From assembly GCA_037952775.1 (NCBI GenBank), contig JBANAY010000004.1:1116001-1180000 (forward strand): a stretch of 64,000 bases of DNA, written 5' to 3'. A program made the translations under genes and the position numbers. Below, one piece after another: positions 34,095 to 46,314 of this stretch. The notes under the pieces are model-generated. The model was given only the letters and a program-made list of their open reading frames with translations. It had not been told where the DNA came from and did not search any database. Positions within the stretch are counted from its first letter, which is position 1, and the number at the start of each line of letters is the position of its first letter. Source of the DNA: Clonostachys chloroleuca. Its lineage: Eukaryota; Ascomycota; Sordariomycetes; Hypocreales; Bionectriaceae.

Positions 34095-37000
34095 TGTCCG
34101 GTCAGGCCAATTGCTGGGAGTGTGGAGAGGAAGTCAATTTGGAAATGGGAGTAGTGCTGGTAGTGGGTGGTGGTAGTGTGGGTGGCGGCCAACTTTAGTA
34201 GAGGCTGAGAAAGAAGTCGTGAGGGTGAGTCAAAGAGGGAAAGAGGGTCTAATTGCTGGCCTGGGGTATGGTATGGAAAGAAAAGTTATGACGGAAAGAG
34301 TAGACCTTTAATTATCCCCAGTGCCTTGGCGGTGCCGTGCCGTGTAGTGTGTGGGTAGTGGCAGCACGTTCACCTTGCATGGCCCTTCTTGTCAGGTCCC
34401 TGTGCCTGTGATGCCCAGATGCCAATGCGGTGCTGCGCCAGGCACTCGAGCAAGGCAGGAAATACGTGAAACGGACAATTAGAGGGCTGGCATGGGGGGG
34501 TGTGTGGCATGCAGTGTTTGAGTTTTGACATGGAGTCGGAGAAGACTGGCCAGTGGGGCTGGGGGTGTGGTGTAGCTGCCGACAAGGTCCAGGTACCTTT
34601 GCTAGGGACACCACTCCAGGGAGGGTGTCGTCAACAGCAGCACACTTCAGCGGCCATCCACCTGTCTCGCGCTGGCTGCTGCTGGGCGCTCGCTGGCTGT
34701 CCGTCCAGGTGGGCCAAACAGCGACCAGCCCAGCAGCACAAGTCCACCCAGACGTGGCCCCTTCTTCCGAAACTCTCTGCTGCTGTGAAATGCAGCCCCC
34801 AGGCGCCATTCATCTTACCTGCCTCTGGTGTGTCAGGCCCTCTATCCTGCTGAGCGTTTGCGGTTGCATGCAATACGTACCAGGTCCATCATATCACGAA
34901 ATTATCCACCAGTGCGCGTAAATGAGGCGAGGGGCTATGCTAATTCATGAAGAAAGATCATTTCCCTTCCGTGAATCAACAAGCGGTATTGAGGCTGGTA
35001 CCTACGAATGAGACAGCTGCTGAAAAGCTTCCAACCTAATCATGTTCAGCTCTTTCTTTCCGGCATAGTATCAGGTAATAGTTGAGAGTTGCCCACTTGC
35101 TGGCGCAGAGTCGTAGTACGATGCTTTTTTTCCGCCCCTCTCACTTTTTTTTTTTTTTTTGGTCTCCAAACTGATCCCCTTCCCCTCTTGCTAGCATCCG
35201 AGGACGACTACGTACTGCTAGATTTAGGAGAGTGGGGAAGAAGGCTTAGGCAAGATTGGACGGGACGAGCCAACAAGCTGTACCACATGGCCCTAAGCCG
35301 CAGCTAGTTGTACCTTGTAAGCATCACCACCTGTTTTCAGCCCAATTCGTTATTATTGAGTTTTGGTTAGGGTATGAAGCTGTGGAAATTTGACTTTCTC
35401 TTACCAAAGAGAGGGACTTCACTTCAAGTCGACCTTTCCATTAAAGCAGCTATAACATGACTTGACAATGTCAGCTTACTGTACACGACGTGATTGATGG
35501 CAGGGTATTCAAAAGGTCAACTGCGCAGCAAATAGTGGGTAGGCGCAGGCAGGCGGTATGATTGATCTGAAAGAACGGAAGACCGGAGGAAAAAGCTACT
35601 ACACTGCCATGTGCCCAGCGAAGACGCCATACCTCGTTGACAGGGTCTAACTTCCCAGTTGGGCAGTGCCAGGTACCTCTCCAAGCTGAGAGTTTCCTCA
35701 GTACCCATGGAACACATCTGATCTGTCCTCGAAGAGGCGGCTAGTGCATGGGAATTTTCTCCCAGAAATCTACCTATCTTGCGTATGCCAAGTACCTCCA
35801 AGATTTTGGAGTTTCAAGTAAGCCAGGTCGGGAATTGAGTTGGCCACCTCAGTACTAATGTACATGCCTCGGAAGCTGCTCGCATCCCATGTACCTGCCC
35901 CGCGGTGCTTACGTAGTGTTCCTTCCTCTGTCCCATTGAACCAACGGGTTTCACTGGGAATGCAATATAATAAGTCTAACATTTATTTGGCTTATTTACG
36001 GTCATGTCGCACAGCTCATCGCGAGCAAGGGGGCGATGGGCCCTGCAATTGGAGGACACAGGAAGCTGAATGTTGGGAAACAGTGTCCTATAACCGGACA
36101 CTTGACGGAAGGAGGAATGCCCCCGCTAGGTCAAATACACAGTACCTGCCGAGCGCGCCCATGTTAACTTTGCTGATGCCTGCGGGCGGGAATGCTCGTT
36201 CGTACTATTTCAGAGCGCACGAGGTCCTAAAATTATAGCAGTTACCCGTGCCGCTGCCAGCACGAAAGCACCTTCCCTCATATGCAGCCAATGCAGCCAA
36301 TGCTCTGGCCTCCGGCATCGTAATAGGTCGGGTGAGTCACTGTGCCCCTCCACACCTCTGCTGTCAAAATCCCGATAGCCTCTCGAAACTGCCGCCTCAT
36401 TCTTTGGCAGAAATAAGACACTTAACCAGCCAATGCCTTGTTGATTTCCCCCGTTTTTGCCCTTCTTTGAAAATACAATGGCCAAAAGGAGGCTGTTTTC
36501 ATGCGGCTGCACTTCCCGGTTAGTGGTCCCTATCGGTGACGTGGCAAAACATGAGGTGCTCTTCCTCCTCTAACAAGCAAGACCAACATCCGGTTCATCC
36601 TCACATGTACAGTCTCAGATCTGCACCCTGCTGTACTCTGTAGGTAGATGATGGACTCTGTCGCCAGACAACCCCCGGCCTGCCCTTTTCCAGACCATAC
36701 CTACAATACCCAGGTGGGGCTCAGTCAAAGAGTGTCGGATCGGCCAAGGACCTGTTAGGGAACGGGAACCACCATCCAGAGGTTTGATCTTCCACAAAAT
36801 GCTGTTGATCAGCCAGCCATGTGAATGCTTGGCGTGGCCACAGCCGTTACCTCTACGCACGGGCAGTCTATGCGGTCAGCCAGGGGACTTTTTACTCGCC
36901 ATTCCGGGACACGGCCAATGCGAAATGGGAAACGATGCATCTCATCTACTATTGCCCATCCAAGCCCTGCTCGAGAAACGAATGCTTTCTTTCCTTGGTA

Positions 37001-40000
37001 TTGGTACTCCCTGTGACAATTTCGCGCTTAACCAACACAGATCAAACGAGTCAGCTGACGCAGATAAGCATGCATGCTTCCCGGGAAACATGCGCTGCCA
37101 CCTCTTTTGGGGCTGCACGGTATAGCAGGAATGAAGAAAAGGGCAGAAAGTAAGGCCTTCGGCACCGTCGTTGCCTATCCAGCCCAACCAACAGGACAGC
37201 CAGCAGTTTCACCGACTTTTTGTGGTACCGTCATGTGAATTCAGCTCACCATATAAATCAAGTGTGATGTGCTTGGCAGATGAAGATTTGCCCGTATTCC
37301 AAGCGCTAATAGGCCAGTCGACGGACCGGTCTGGATCCCTACGGATATCGAAAACGAAAAAGGGCGCCTAGTAAAGCAGCCAGTAACGCTGTGATTACGT
37401 TCAAAGGCGGCCAGGGCTCAAAAAAGCACCGATAACCTGGATCCCCCAGACTGGTTCTAAGCCACTGGGCTCTATACCCCTGTTTCTTGGGCTATATGGG
37501 TGCAATGACGTCCATGTTTGGAGCGCCGGCCCAATCGGATCAAACGCTAAGGCTGCCGATATGAGGTCCCCCCGGCTTCGAGACCCATGAGGGCTTGTCT
37601 TTATTTCCGCCTGCTGTATTGTTCCTCTAAATGGTACTTGATGCTACAGTGCATGCTGTTCTCTGAGGGGTCGCTGACGTCGGCTGGTACTCGGTCGCCG
37701 TTCTCTCCCCTTCGCCACGTTATCCACACACAGGCGGCCCTGGGCTACCCTCCAGTCACCCTAAGCGCCTAGCTGTCTATAGGGAATGCTGAGTGCTCCT
37801 GATCCAATCTTGAGTGTTGGCTGTTTCCCTACTCAATGGTCAGGGCGTGTCAAACAATGTGCTCGGTATGGAGACGGGTGCACGGAACGAATGACGGCAA
37901 TCAGAACATGTCACGCGAACATTAATCACCATTCGCAAGCCTGGAAGATCAGGGGCTTGATTTTATCAAAAAGCCGCTACGGGATGCTGATTGACGGATC
38001 AGCCCTCCAACTCTCCACTTAGACAGCCGTTTCGTTTCGTCTTGACACCCTTGAGGCTGGGCATTCCAGCTCTGAGGATACGAGAGCTTTAGAATAACAA
38101 TACGATGCGCCAGTGGCCATTGACTACTCGGATCATGAGCGCTTAACCGTTTGTAGGACAGACGTCATGGATAATTTCTCGCTACATTAACCGATGTCAA
38201 ACAAAGCAAAGGCATTCGGTACCGAAGGCGGAACAAAGACGATATGCAAATTCATCATTACTCACTTTCATGCAGGTAAGCCGGTCCTACCGTAGCCCAT
38301 TGCTCGGTGGAATACGCAGGTCGCCTTCTCGAATATTTTTTCCCTTTCTCTCTTTTCCCATTTCCGTCAGTGCGAATTGATGACCCGCGCGCAGGCATTC
38401 CCTATGCCAAGACGCCGAAGCGATTGGAGGCTGAACTGCCAGATTACGCACCACGTGGGGCCTAAGGCCAAGTTCACCTCTGTTTCCTCCGATTCCCAGG
38501 GATGGGACGAAGGAATCAATGTGAAGGTCTAGTTCCCACCCTGCTAGGCTACAAATGACTATCGCTGACATTGCACACCGACCATGTCCTATCCATTACG
38601 AGTTGTCCACAGCCCATCCGACACCTTGGCTGCGTCCCTAAAGATGCGCCTATTCCCGACTTGCACAAAGACACATTTGCATCTGCGAAAGTTCTCGCCA
38701 AATTGGCAGTTGGGTACGCATCGCCTCGTAAAACGAGGGTGCCAGTCGCTTGGCCTCCGATAATGTGCCGCCAAGGAGAAGGATGAGTGCGACACAGAGG
38801 CTGGGCGCCTTTCTGGGACTGAATGGGGTGGGGCGTCAAGATACCATCATTTATCATGAATCAGCAACCTGTCAATCTCTGAAGGCCATGGAAACCATGG
38901 TCTACGGTGGTGGCGTCCTGAAGGACGCCTTCCCTTCGCTTTACGAATCAGTTGGTTAACATTTGATAACCAGAACCCCATAACTCGATTCCAATTACAA
39001 TATCTCCTTGCGGGGCATCCAAACAGTCACCAGCCACCAGTTGACCCCCACTAAGACTAATCTTAGATGTGCTTTACGAGATACAATAGCAGGTCGGGAA
39101 GAAGCAACGGGAAAATCGAGCGCACACGCAATATCGGAAAGCTCTCCCTTGAATAATTGTGGGCAGTGCCGTTGGCACACCCCAAAATATGGAAGTATGG
39201 TATAACTAACACGATAAAAGACATGCCAGCTTGTACAGGCTGGCGATTGAATCTGCAATCGCGCGTCATGAGAATTAAAATTGCAACCCAACTGCTCGTG
39301 CAGATGGACAGAAGATTTTTAGTCAAGATGTCAGTCGGATGGATGTGATCGGCGACAGGGAAACCAAAATACGACCAAGGCCGTTCGATTGGCTCTGTTG
39401 AGACTATAAGCAAGTGTTTCGGCTGGAATTCGCACCTGCTACGACCTCTAAATACACCTTTGATGCGGGTGCCCGACCATTGCTGGGTCTTGGGAGGGAG
39501 TCTACCTGACTGTAGGTCTCTCTAGGCTGAGCAGTGCATTTCTCAACCACAAGCCTCTGTCCTGCCTCGGTACATGCTCCGGCAACCTTTCTTTGTTCAA
39601 GGGCGTGGCTTTATGCTGTTCTCCGGCTTGGTTGCATACATACAACGAGGCCTGCCTGGGCTGCACACTGCATGCAAGCTCTGGACTATCATTGATGTGT
39701 CAAGTGACTGACCCGCCGCGGGAAAACCCGCCCCTCGCGCCGCTGCCGCATCAGAAGGTCATGGGCCGATGTCATAGAGACCGCCGGTGCTGCAATTGAC
39801 TTTGCCTGCACGCAACTCGATTAGTTGCAGGAGCCAGCAGGTAAAAATCGAAACATCTATGTACGTATTCATCCTGGAGGGGGAGGGGGTGTGAGTTTGC
39901 GAGCAAGGGCTGTTGAGGGCCATTTTCGGTCGGAGGTCTGCAACCGAGATGGCTGCCTCGCCGCGCGGCATTGTGTGTGTCGTGGAGAGTTGGTAGGCCT

Positions 40001-42300
40001 CACCACAGATTGGGGAATGAGGGCGAGACTCATTATCGAGCGTGATTTTTGCAGGGCGCGCAGCATGCTGACCTTGTGCATTCGACTTATGCAAGCTCTA
40101 CGACTCGTGACTCTTTATCATTCGTGGGCAAGGTCCCTAACCGACTTGGCGGCTATATATTGCTCAACAATCAAATAGCATAACACGGGGGTCACAGCTG
40201 TTGTTCTCGTAGGAAGCAGGCATGCAATGAGTTAGCCACACTCTCCAGGCAGGCCTTGGACCAATGGGTTCTGCTGTAATCACAATCTGGGGCTGACTCG
40301 AGACTTGCAGTGAGCCAAGCCGGTCCCTAATTCGATGCGGCACAGCTTTATGGCGATGCCCTAAGTACAACCACATCAGAACCGCGGTACCGGCGCCTGC
40401 GGGGTTGATTAAATAGGCGATGCCCTACACGAGAGGTGTTCAGAACAGGTCATATGAAGTGTCTGATCTTGCGACTTTGTGTGCACCTCCATCTCCATCT
40501 ACATACCTGCCTACAGTAGCGCGCAAGCTGCAGGTGCCCATCCAAGCTTCTGATTGGGGCCAGCATTCGTTTTCGGCCTCACCAGTGTGACGGCATGTCT
40601 TGCCAACTCACAGCCAAGACGTTACCAATTCGGTAGGTATGAGAGAGCCTATCGGAGCTGTGGTCTGTCCCAGATCAGTACCATGATTGACCATGTGTGT
40701 CTACATAGATGGTTTCAACCATCAGCCCCAGAGTGCCTGCCTGCGGGGGATAATGTCGTGCTGATTCGTTCAAGGACATGCACATGGCGTTTGCTGCCCA
40801 TCGGTGATCCCTCGTGAGATACATGCCCGGGGTGTGGTGACTTGGGGGGTTGAGAGTTGCTGGCCTGTCCAACCTGCCCACTGAACACCACCCTACCTAG
40901 CTAGATGCCTACATGAAGCATGGGGCCATACCGTACGCAATCCGACGCAGATATCCGTGCACCTTCATACCATCCTCCCAAATCCCCGCAACAGCAAGCG
41001 CCTGGAGCGGGTGGTGAGCACATTGGAAACCCAATTCCGGGTGACAAATTGAAGTGAATCGACCTCAAGCATCGTTGTCCTTGAAACGCGACGAGCCCTG
41101 GGAGGCAGAGGAACCATGGTTAAACGCCCAACAAAGCTCGGAACGGCCTACGGTAGCCTCCAAGAAACAAAATGACCCTAGGGCTATCTGAAACAAAGCA
41201 ACAAACGCAGTGGGCTTCGCCTCCTCAGGCTCGGACGCGGCCGCCATCTGCAACCCAAATGACCTAGCCTACAGCAAAATTACGCACAGCCCATCCCCCT
41301 CGCAGCAACAATCAATAGTATCGGTCTTTGCCGCGGCCGACAACCCCAATCAAGGCATGAGTGTTGATATAGGCGCTCACCGATAAGGCGCATGGGGGTG
41401 CACATGCTCTGCTTGCTACACTCACCACCTTGGCATTTCAAATTTTCCCATGGCAATGATCGGCAGTAGACGTTGAAAGTCGGGTGAAAAGGCTGCGCGG
41501 CCAGAGCAAACCACTCTCGCTTGACCTGCACGACCGTCTTATGTCGTGCGTGCTTGAGTTTGCCTGTATGTGGTAGCACTCAACCAGCCAGGGTAGGGGC
41601 CGCTGGCGACCTTTGGTGCTACCTTGCACGTTCAGCGGCAACCTATTGATTAATGGTCTTCTAGCATTTTTCTAGCGCAGGCCGTCTTCGGAACTCACTT
41701 ACAGCCAGGGATTTCTAATCGACACCAGTTGCGCTGCCGTCCTTGGCGGGTAATACTGATCAGCTGGACAACTGAAATTGACAGTGGACAAGTAGCATGC
41801 CGAAACGAAGGTGGACAACTCTCGTGTCATTTCTTGGCCCCCTGCCGTGTTTCCGCCTGGCCGTGTGAACAGATAAGTCTGAAATAGGACACTGCCATGC
41901 CTGAGAGACACACGACCACATATCGCTCAGAGCGAATGCAGGCTTAGGGAGTGGACAGCAACCCAAATTTGAGGCGTTTTTCCTCCTGCTGGGCGCAACC
42001 ATTGCTACTGCACCTGTCTATGCATGTAGGTAAATTCCCACCGGTGGGAGTGCCCCTCTCTACTGCTACCCCGCGCATCTTGCACATCTCGTGCATCTCG
42101 TTATGGTATAGAGGGATGACGGCTTCTCTTAGACGGCTTGCCAGCGATTTGATTGCTGAGCGAGGATGATGGGTCATCTGCGGGCCGTAGTCTCGCACCG
42201 CACCGCACCGTACCGCACTGCACCTGCACTGGAGCACATTCAGGGATGCAGCGATGTACTGAAATAAGTCGCATGTGTGTGCCTAGGATGCATTTGCCCA

Positions 42301-42350
42301 TGTGTGTGTGTGCACGCATGTATATATGTGATGTGTATGGGTGTGAGTGT
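42301..42350 (+). repeat. TG/TA-type alternating repeat
   Basis: Imperfect alternating pyrimidine-purine tract (TG repeats, TATATA, then TGTG). Such tracts can adopt Z-DNA; no gene is nearby. Confidence 0.75.
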
Positions 42351-42983
42351 GTTTACATCATCGCCGCCTGTCAAGCCTGTGCTCTGGAGATCTCGCGATA
42401 GCTCGTAGAGAGTGCCTCTGTACACACTGGCCCCATCCACGGGACTAGCTGGGGAAGAGAGGGGCCATGCAGATTACCTCGCTGCGTTGCCTTACATAGG
42501 TAAGAAACCAAATGGTGAATGATCCAAGGAGGCTCTTTCTGGGTCGGGAGCCCTAATCGCTACCTGGCCCAAGCAGCAGCAGGCGACACAGACGCTAGCA
42601 TATTGTCTACATTGACTATCGAGGCCTGAGGATGTTGGTTCGGGACTTGGTGTAAATTAGATGCAGAATGATCTTCGTGCCTACGTCTACAAACGCATGC
42701 AAATACTACATGCCTACAAGCAGCTCGGAATGGTTGGTGGCCTGGGTAGCGTGGGATTGCTGGCCCAACTCCATGCGCAGCGCTTGTAGCAGTACCTCCT
42801 GCCACCTCCCTGCCCGACAACCTGGTTGCTATTCCAGCCTTGATGATTCGGCAGTGGGCGGACAGGGCCTGGGGGGGTCAGCTTAAAGATGCATGCTGCT
42901 TGCTGTAGGTGCTTTTAGCGCGCAACCAGCATGGGGGGGCCTGGTCCTGGCACTCAGTCTCTGGCCTCTGGCCATACGACTGG

Positions 42984-43005
42984 TCTAGACGATAAGTCGT
43001 CTAGA
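42984..43005. repeat. Perfect inverted repeat (9-bp arms, 4-nt loop)
   Basis: TCTAGACGA, loop TAAG, TCGTCTAGA. The arms are perfectly complementary. It is followed within 5 bp by the palindrome TAACGTTA (43010-43017) and within about 50 bp by an A-rich tract (about 43052-43080). Confidence 0.9.
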
Positions 43006-43429
43006 GCCTAACGTTAGTTGTACGCAGTCGGCTTGAGGCAGGTTAGCACCGAGAAAAAAAAAAAAAGAAAAAAAAAGGAAAAAGATGACAAAAAAAATTA
43101 GGCTCGTGCTGGGGGCAACTTGCTCTTCCGCCGGCCTACTGCTCTTAACATGCACGCCTAACTGGTTCCCATGCCCGTAGTCAATATTGAGGAGGGTAAC
43201 TTCAATTTCTTTTGTCCCTGTTACAAATGCTACCCCGCGTTGGTAGCCTCGTTTTCCATTCATTACCATCAGTTTCCCTACCCCCAGTGGAGGTGAGGTA
43301 TGAGCCGGTTGTTCTGGACTGGCCTTTTCGAAGAGACAATTCTCACACCACCCCCGCCGGGTGCATTTGTGTCGTGAGATGGGCAGTCAACCTGGCGGGA
43401 GCTGAAAGCGAGAAAGGGAACATGCATGA

Positions 43430-43467
43430 TTTCCTCCCTCTTCCTCCCTCTTCCTCCCTCTTCCGCC
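43430..43467 (+). repeat. Tandem pyrimidine repeat, unit CTTCCTCCCT
   Basis: A 10-bp unit occurs three times plus a degenerate copy in a C/T-only stretch. Pyrimidine-rich tracts of this kind often precede transcription start sites in filamentous fungi, and a TATA-like sequence follows about 65 bp downstream. Confidence 0.85.
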
Positions 43468-43529
43468 TCTCCTCCGCTCCTTCACCCCTCCCCTCTCCCC
43501 CTTTCGCACTTCTCCCCACGCCGCCTTTC

Positions 43530-43535
43530 TATATA
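43530..43535 (+). promoter_or_regulatory. TATA-like element of a possible small transcription unit
   Basis: TATATA downstream of a long C/T-rich tract and about 120 bp before an ATG in good context (gccaccATGtc at 43654). This is the only place in the gene-poor region where pyrimidine tract, TATA, start codon and intron signals line up. Confidence 0.35.
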
Positions 43536-43653
43536 CCACTCACAAAATTCTCTGAGTCGAGTGACCAGCTGACTCTTTCAGCCTATATCGTACCGACGGG
43601 GGGAGCGGGACGGGCCCGCCGGATTTTGTTCGCAAGAGTCTCGACCAGCCACC

Positions 43654-43888
43654 ATGTCTCTCATCTCTACGCCTAAACCAACAATATCCGTCCCTCCCTA
43701 GCTGAAGTGAGTCCTCAACTCCGAGTTTGCTGACATGACATGTATGTTTCCTCTTACTCTTTCCACCTCCCCTACCTAGTATGTTCACTACCAATTCATC
43801 TGTATACTCACGCGGGCAGTCGCCCCGACCTGTGGTCATTCTGAAGGATATGCTCATCGATGACGAGCTAAACAAGGGAAGCCACTGA
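43654..43888 (+). CDS. Possible small two-exon gene with an in-frame TAG
   Basis: The ATG at 43654 has a good context and opens a 15-codon frame (MSLISTPKPTISVPP) ending in TAG at 43699-43701. Five bases later a perfect donor (GAA/GTGAGT, 43706/43707) begins a 73-bp intron with CTGAC and a polypyrimidine/CTACCTAG acceptor (43779). Spliced, the same frame continues as LN-MFTTNSSVYSRGQ and on to KDMLIDDELNKGSH with a TGA at 43886-43888. So either a 35-residue product starts at ATG 43781 after a 5' UTR intron with a short upstream ORF, or the TAG is read through, or this is chance. I recognise no homolog. Confidence 0.28.
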
Positions 43889-46275
43889 TGACTGCTTATC
43901 TGAGCCGTATACCCTAAACACGACCAACGTTCCTATTATAGCCTTGGCCACAGTAAACCACTTGAGGGAGCCAATACGGCCAATGCAATGAAAAAGCCGA
44001 ACAATCTCCCTCTTCAAACAATCCAAGTGCATATTTTCTCCAGCCATGTTTTTGACAGAACTCCCAAAACTATCAACTGGGAGAAGCAAGCTACACCACT
44101 GACCTATCCCGGGGACCCAGGATGGTGGTACTCGGTGTGTACTCCCCGCCAGACCAGCGGGTCGCTGCATGAAATGGTACTGAAATGGGGTGACAGCTCA
44201 ACCGATAACCAGCCGCCTTGCATCTGCACAGCTTTAGAACCCCTCCCCCTGGTCATAGCTCGCCGGAACCAACCTAGAAGCTCTTGTTCAACCGAATCAA
44301 CGGCCTAAGCCAATACTACACCACCTCTTCACCGAGCTGAAGGGGGTAGGTACATGCGGACTTTCGGTGCACACTCAATGAGATGTCGTGGCAGTTGAGC
44401 TATCACCTGTCAACTGCCAGCCTGGCCGCCTTGCGATATCACATTTATCCATCCATCCCTTCTTAGTATGGCCGCGGTCACTGCTATGTATATTCCCTTC
44501 CTGCGAACGAGTGATTGCCTCACCTTCCCATGTGTTCTCGTGGTTTTCCCCTCCCCCTCGGTTCTCTGCGAGAACCACTACCGCCACCAGGATCAACACA
44601 CCACCACCGAGCCTATTTGAGTTGATGGTTGTACGAAAGTCTATCTTGCCAGCATGTCGCAGCTGATCATGGGATCGATTTTCCTCCCCCTTGCCCCTCT
44701 CATCCGAGCTTTGTGGGCAGACTGCTTTGTCTTGCCCTCGCCGGAAGAGGGGTCCTCGGGGCTGTCAACGGCCTCGCCCGCAGGTCTGGAATTCTTTTTT
44801 GTTCGTCCTATCGCCATGTTGACGCAAGGGCTATGTCATGATAACCTCAACATCAATCGTAGTCCCACTTGACAACCGCCCTTACCAGGATTGAACCCCT
44901 CACGCCCTCGCCCAAATACTACAGAACCTCAAGTGACAATATCCCTCCTCCTGCACGGTGATCCCATTGCATCGCACACCTTTTAATCCCCGAGGAGGGT
45001 GTTGGGATGTTTTGGGCAAACCGGAATACATGCCTCAGCTCTACTGAACGAGAGAGGGCCCAGAGCCGTTGCTAGTCTCCGTGCGCACGGCTGGCACTAT
45101 CGAGACACCACCCCAATCCAGATTTGTGGCACAGGGGTCTTGGGAAGGGAGACCAGGGGGGCATGTCATATGCGTGCCACGTCAATCTCCCGCAGCATGC
45201 TCGTCAGCCCTGGAACACAAAGGGATGGGATGCGCAGAGAAGGCTGGACACACCACCACCCAGCACACAGGCAGACAAGGGAAAATGGATGGAGCCCACC
45301 ATCAATTCCAATCAACTCCATAATCTGGCCAGTCACGTAAGCAGAACTTCAGTAGTCCTCCGAATGAGCCTGGCAGCTAGGCTACCGAGGCATTGCGCGC
45401 CGGCCTGGTCGGATTGAGGACCTTCAATTTGAGCTATGGCCTCTTCTATTTACGCTGGACCAAATCTCGCCCATCAGGGAACAAATGGTTCTGTGTATCA
45501 TTGCCAGATAGCGCGCGGATCAGGCTGAGGCCTAATTACTCACCGCCGCAGATGTGAGCTTCACTAATCGATGACGGAAGACACGCGGGAGCGGCCTATG
45601 CCCTTTTTACCCTCTCTTCCCCCGTTGGCCCCCTTGCCCACGATACAAGCAAAGCGCAAAACAGGCACCACTGCTGCTCCAGAGCTCCCGTCTTGGGCGC
45701 GACGAGGCGCGACCCTACTGTAATCTCCCTCATCGGCGTTATACCGATTAGCGGTTTCAAAGGCGGTCAGAGCTGTTGAGCACTCGCATGAGCTTCCGGT
45801 CACGTTATTTCGAAACCCCGTACCTTGTCCCACCCCCTTTGCTGAATATACGAGTTGCTTGTTTTTACTTTTGATCCCTTCTTCATAGCTGCGCCGCCAG
45901 CGATATGTATCTTCTGTTATCGCGTTGCTTGGGTGGAAGAAACAGCTTCATGCCGGGCTACATTACCCAAAACATGCCTTGTGACGGAGCAGTGGGTAAG
46001 CTAGCAACCAAGGCCGGCGGGGATCATCGGTTTCTATTTGTTCTTAATGGTCCTTTCTCCCTCCCCCCCACCCCCGTTGTCGCCCTACGGAGCAAAACGA
46101 TTGGAGCAAAACAGTCCCGGTTGTACGGGCAAGGCAGGATTAGAGACTAAAGGACAAGAAAAACAAATACAATACAATTTACTCAAAACACCGGGGGTGA
46201 TGGCGGGCGGGCGGGCAGAGAGGTGCGCGGCGTGGCGCGACACGGCCGTCTCAACTCAAGGGAGCAAACGAGAAG

Positions 46276-46314
46276 TTTTTTTTTTTTAGAAAAAAAAAAA
46301 AAAAAAAAAAAAAA
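46276..46314. repeat. T12 followed by A25 (inverted homopolymer)
   Basis: Twelve T, two bases (AG), then 25 A. The two tracts can pair as a snap-back hairpin. There is no target-site duplication or adjoining retroelement sequence that I can see, so I do not call it a retroposon tail. Confidence 0.85.

Noticed and set aside
33644..34192. 182-codon minus-strand frame with a poly-Ser run
   Set aside because: The Ser run is only the GAA microsatellite read in another frame; the rest has no coding character and it lies in the presumed PLC1 upstream region.
42195..42235. GCACC-type direct repeats (CGCACCGCACCGCACC)
   Set aside because: Short, imperfect simple repeat; spacing far too small for a CRISPR array, which is not expected in a fungus.
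44880..44925. GGGGTTCAATCC on the minus strand, tRNA T-loop-like
   Set aside because: The five-base T stem does not pair, and no cloverleaf could be drawn.
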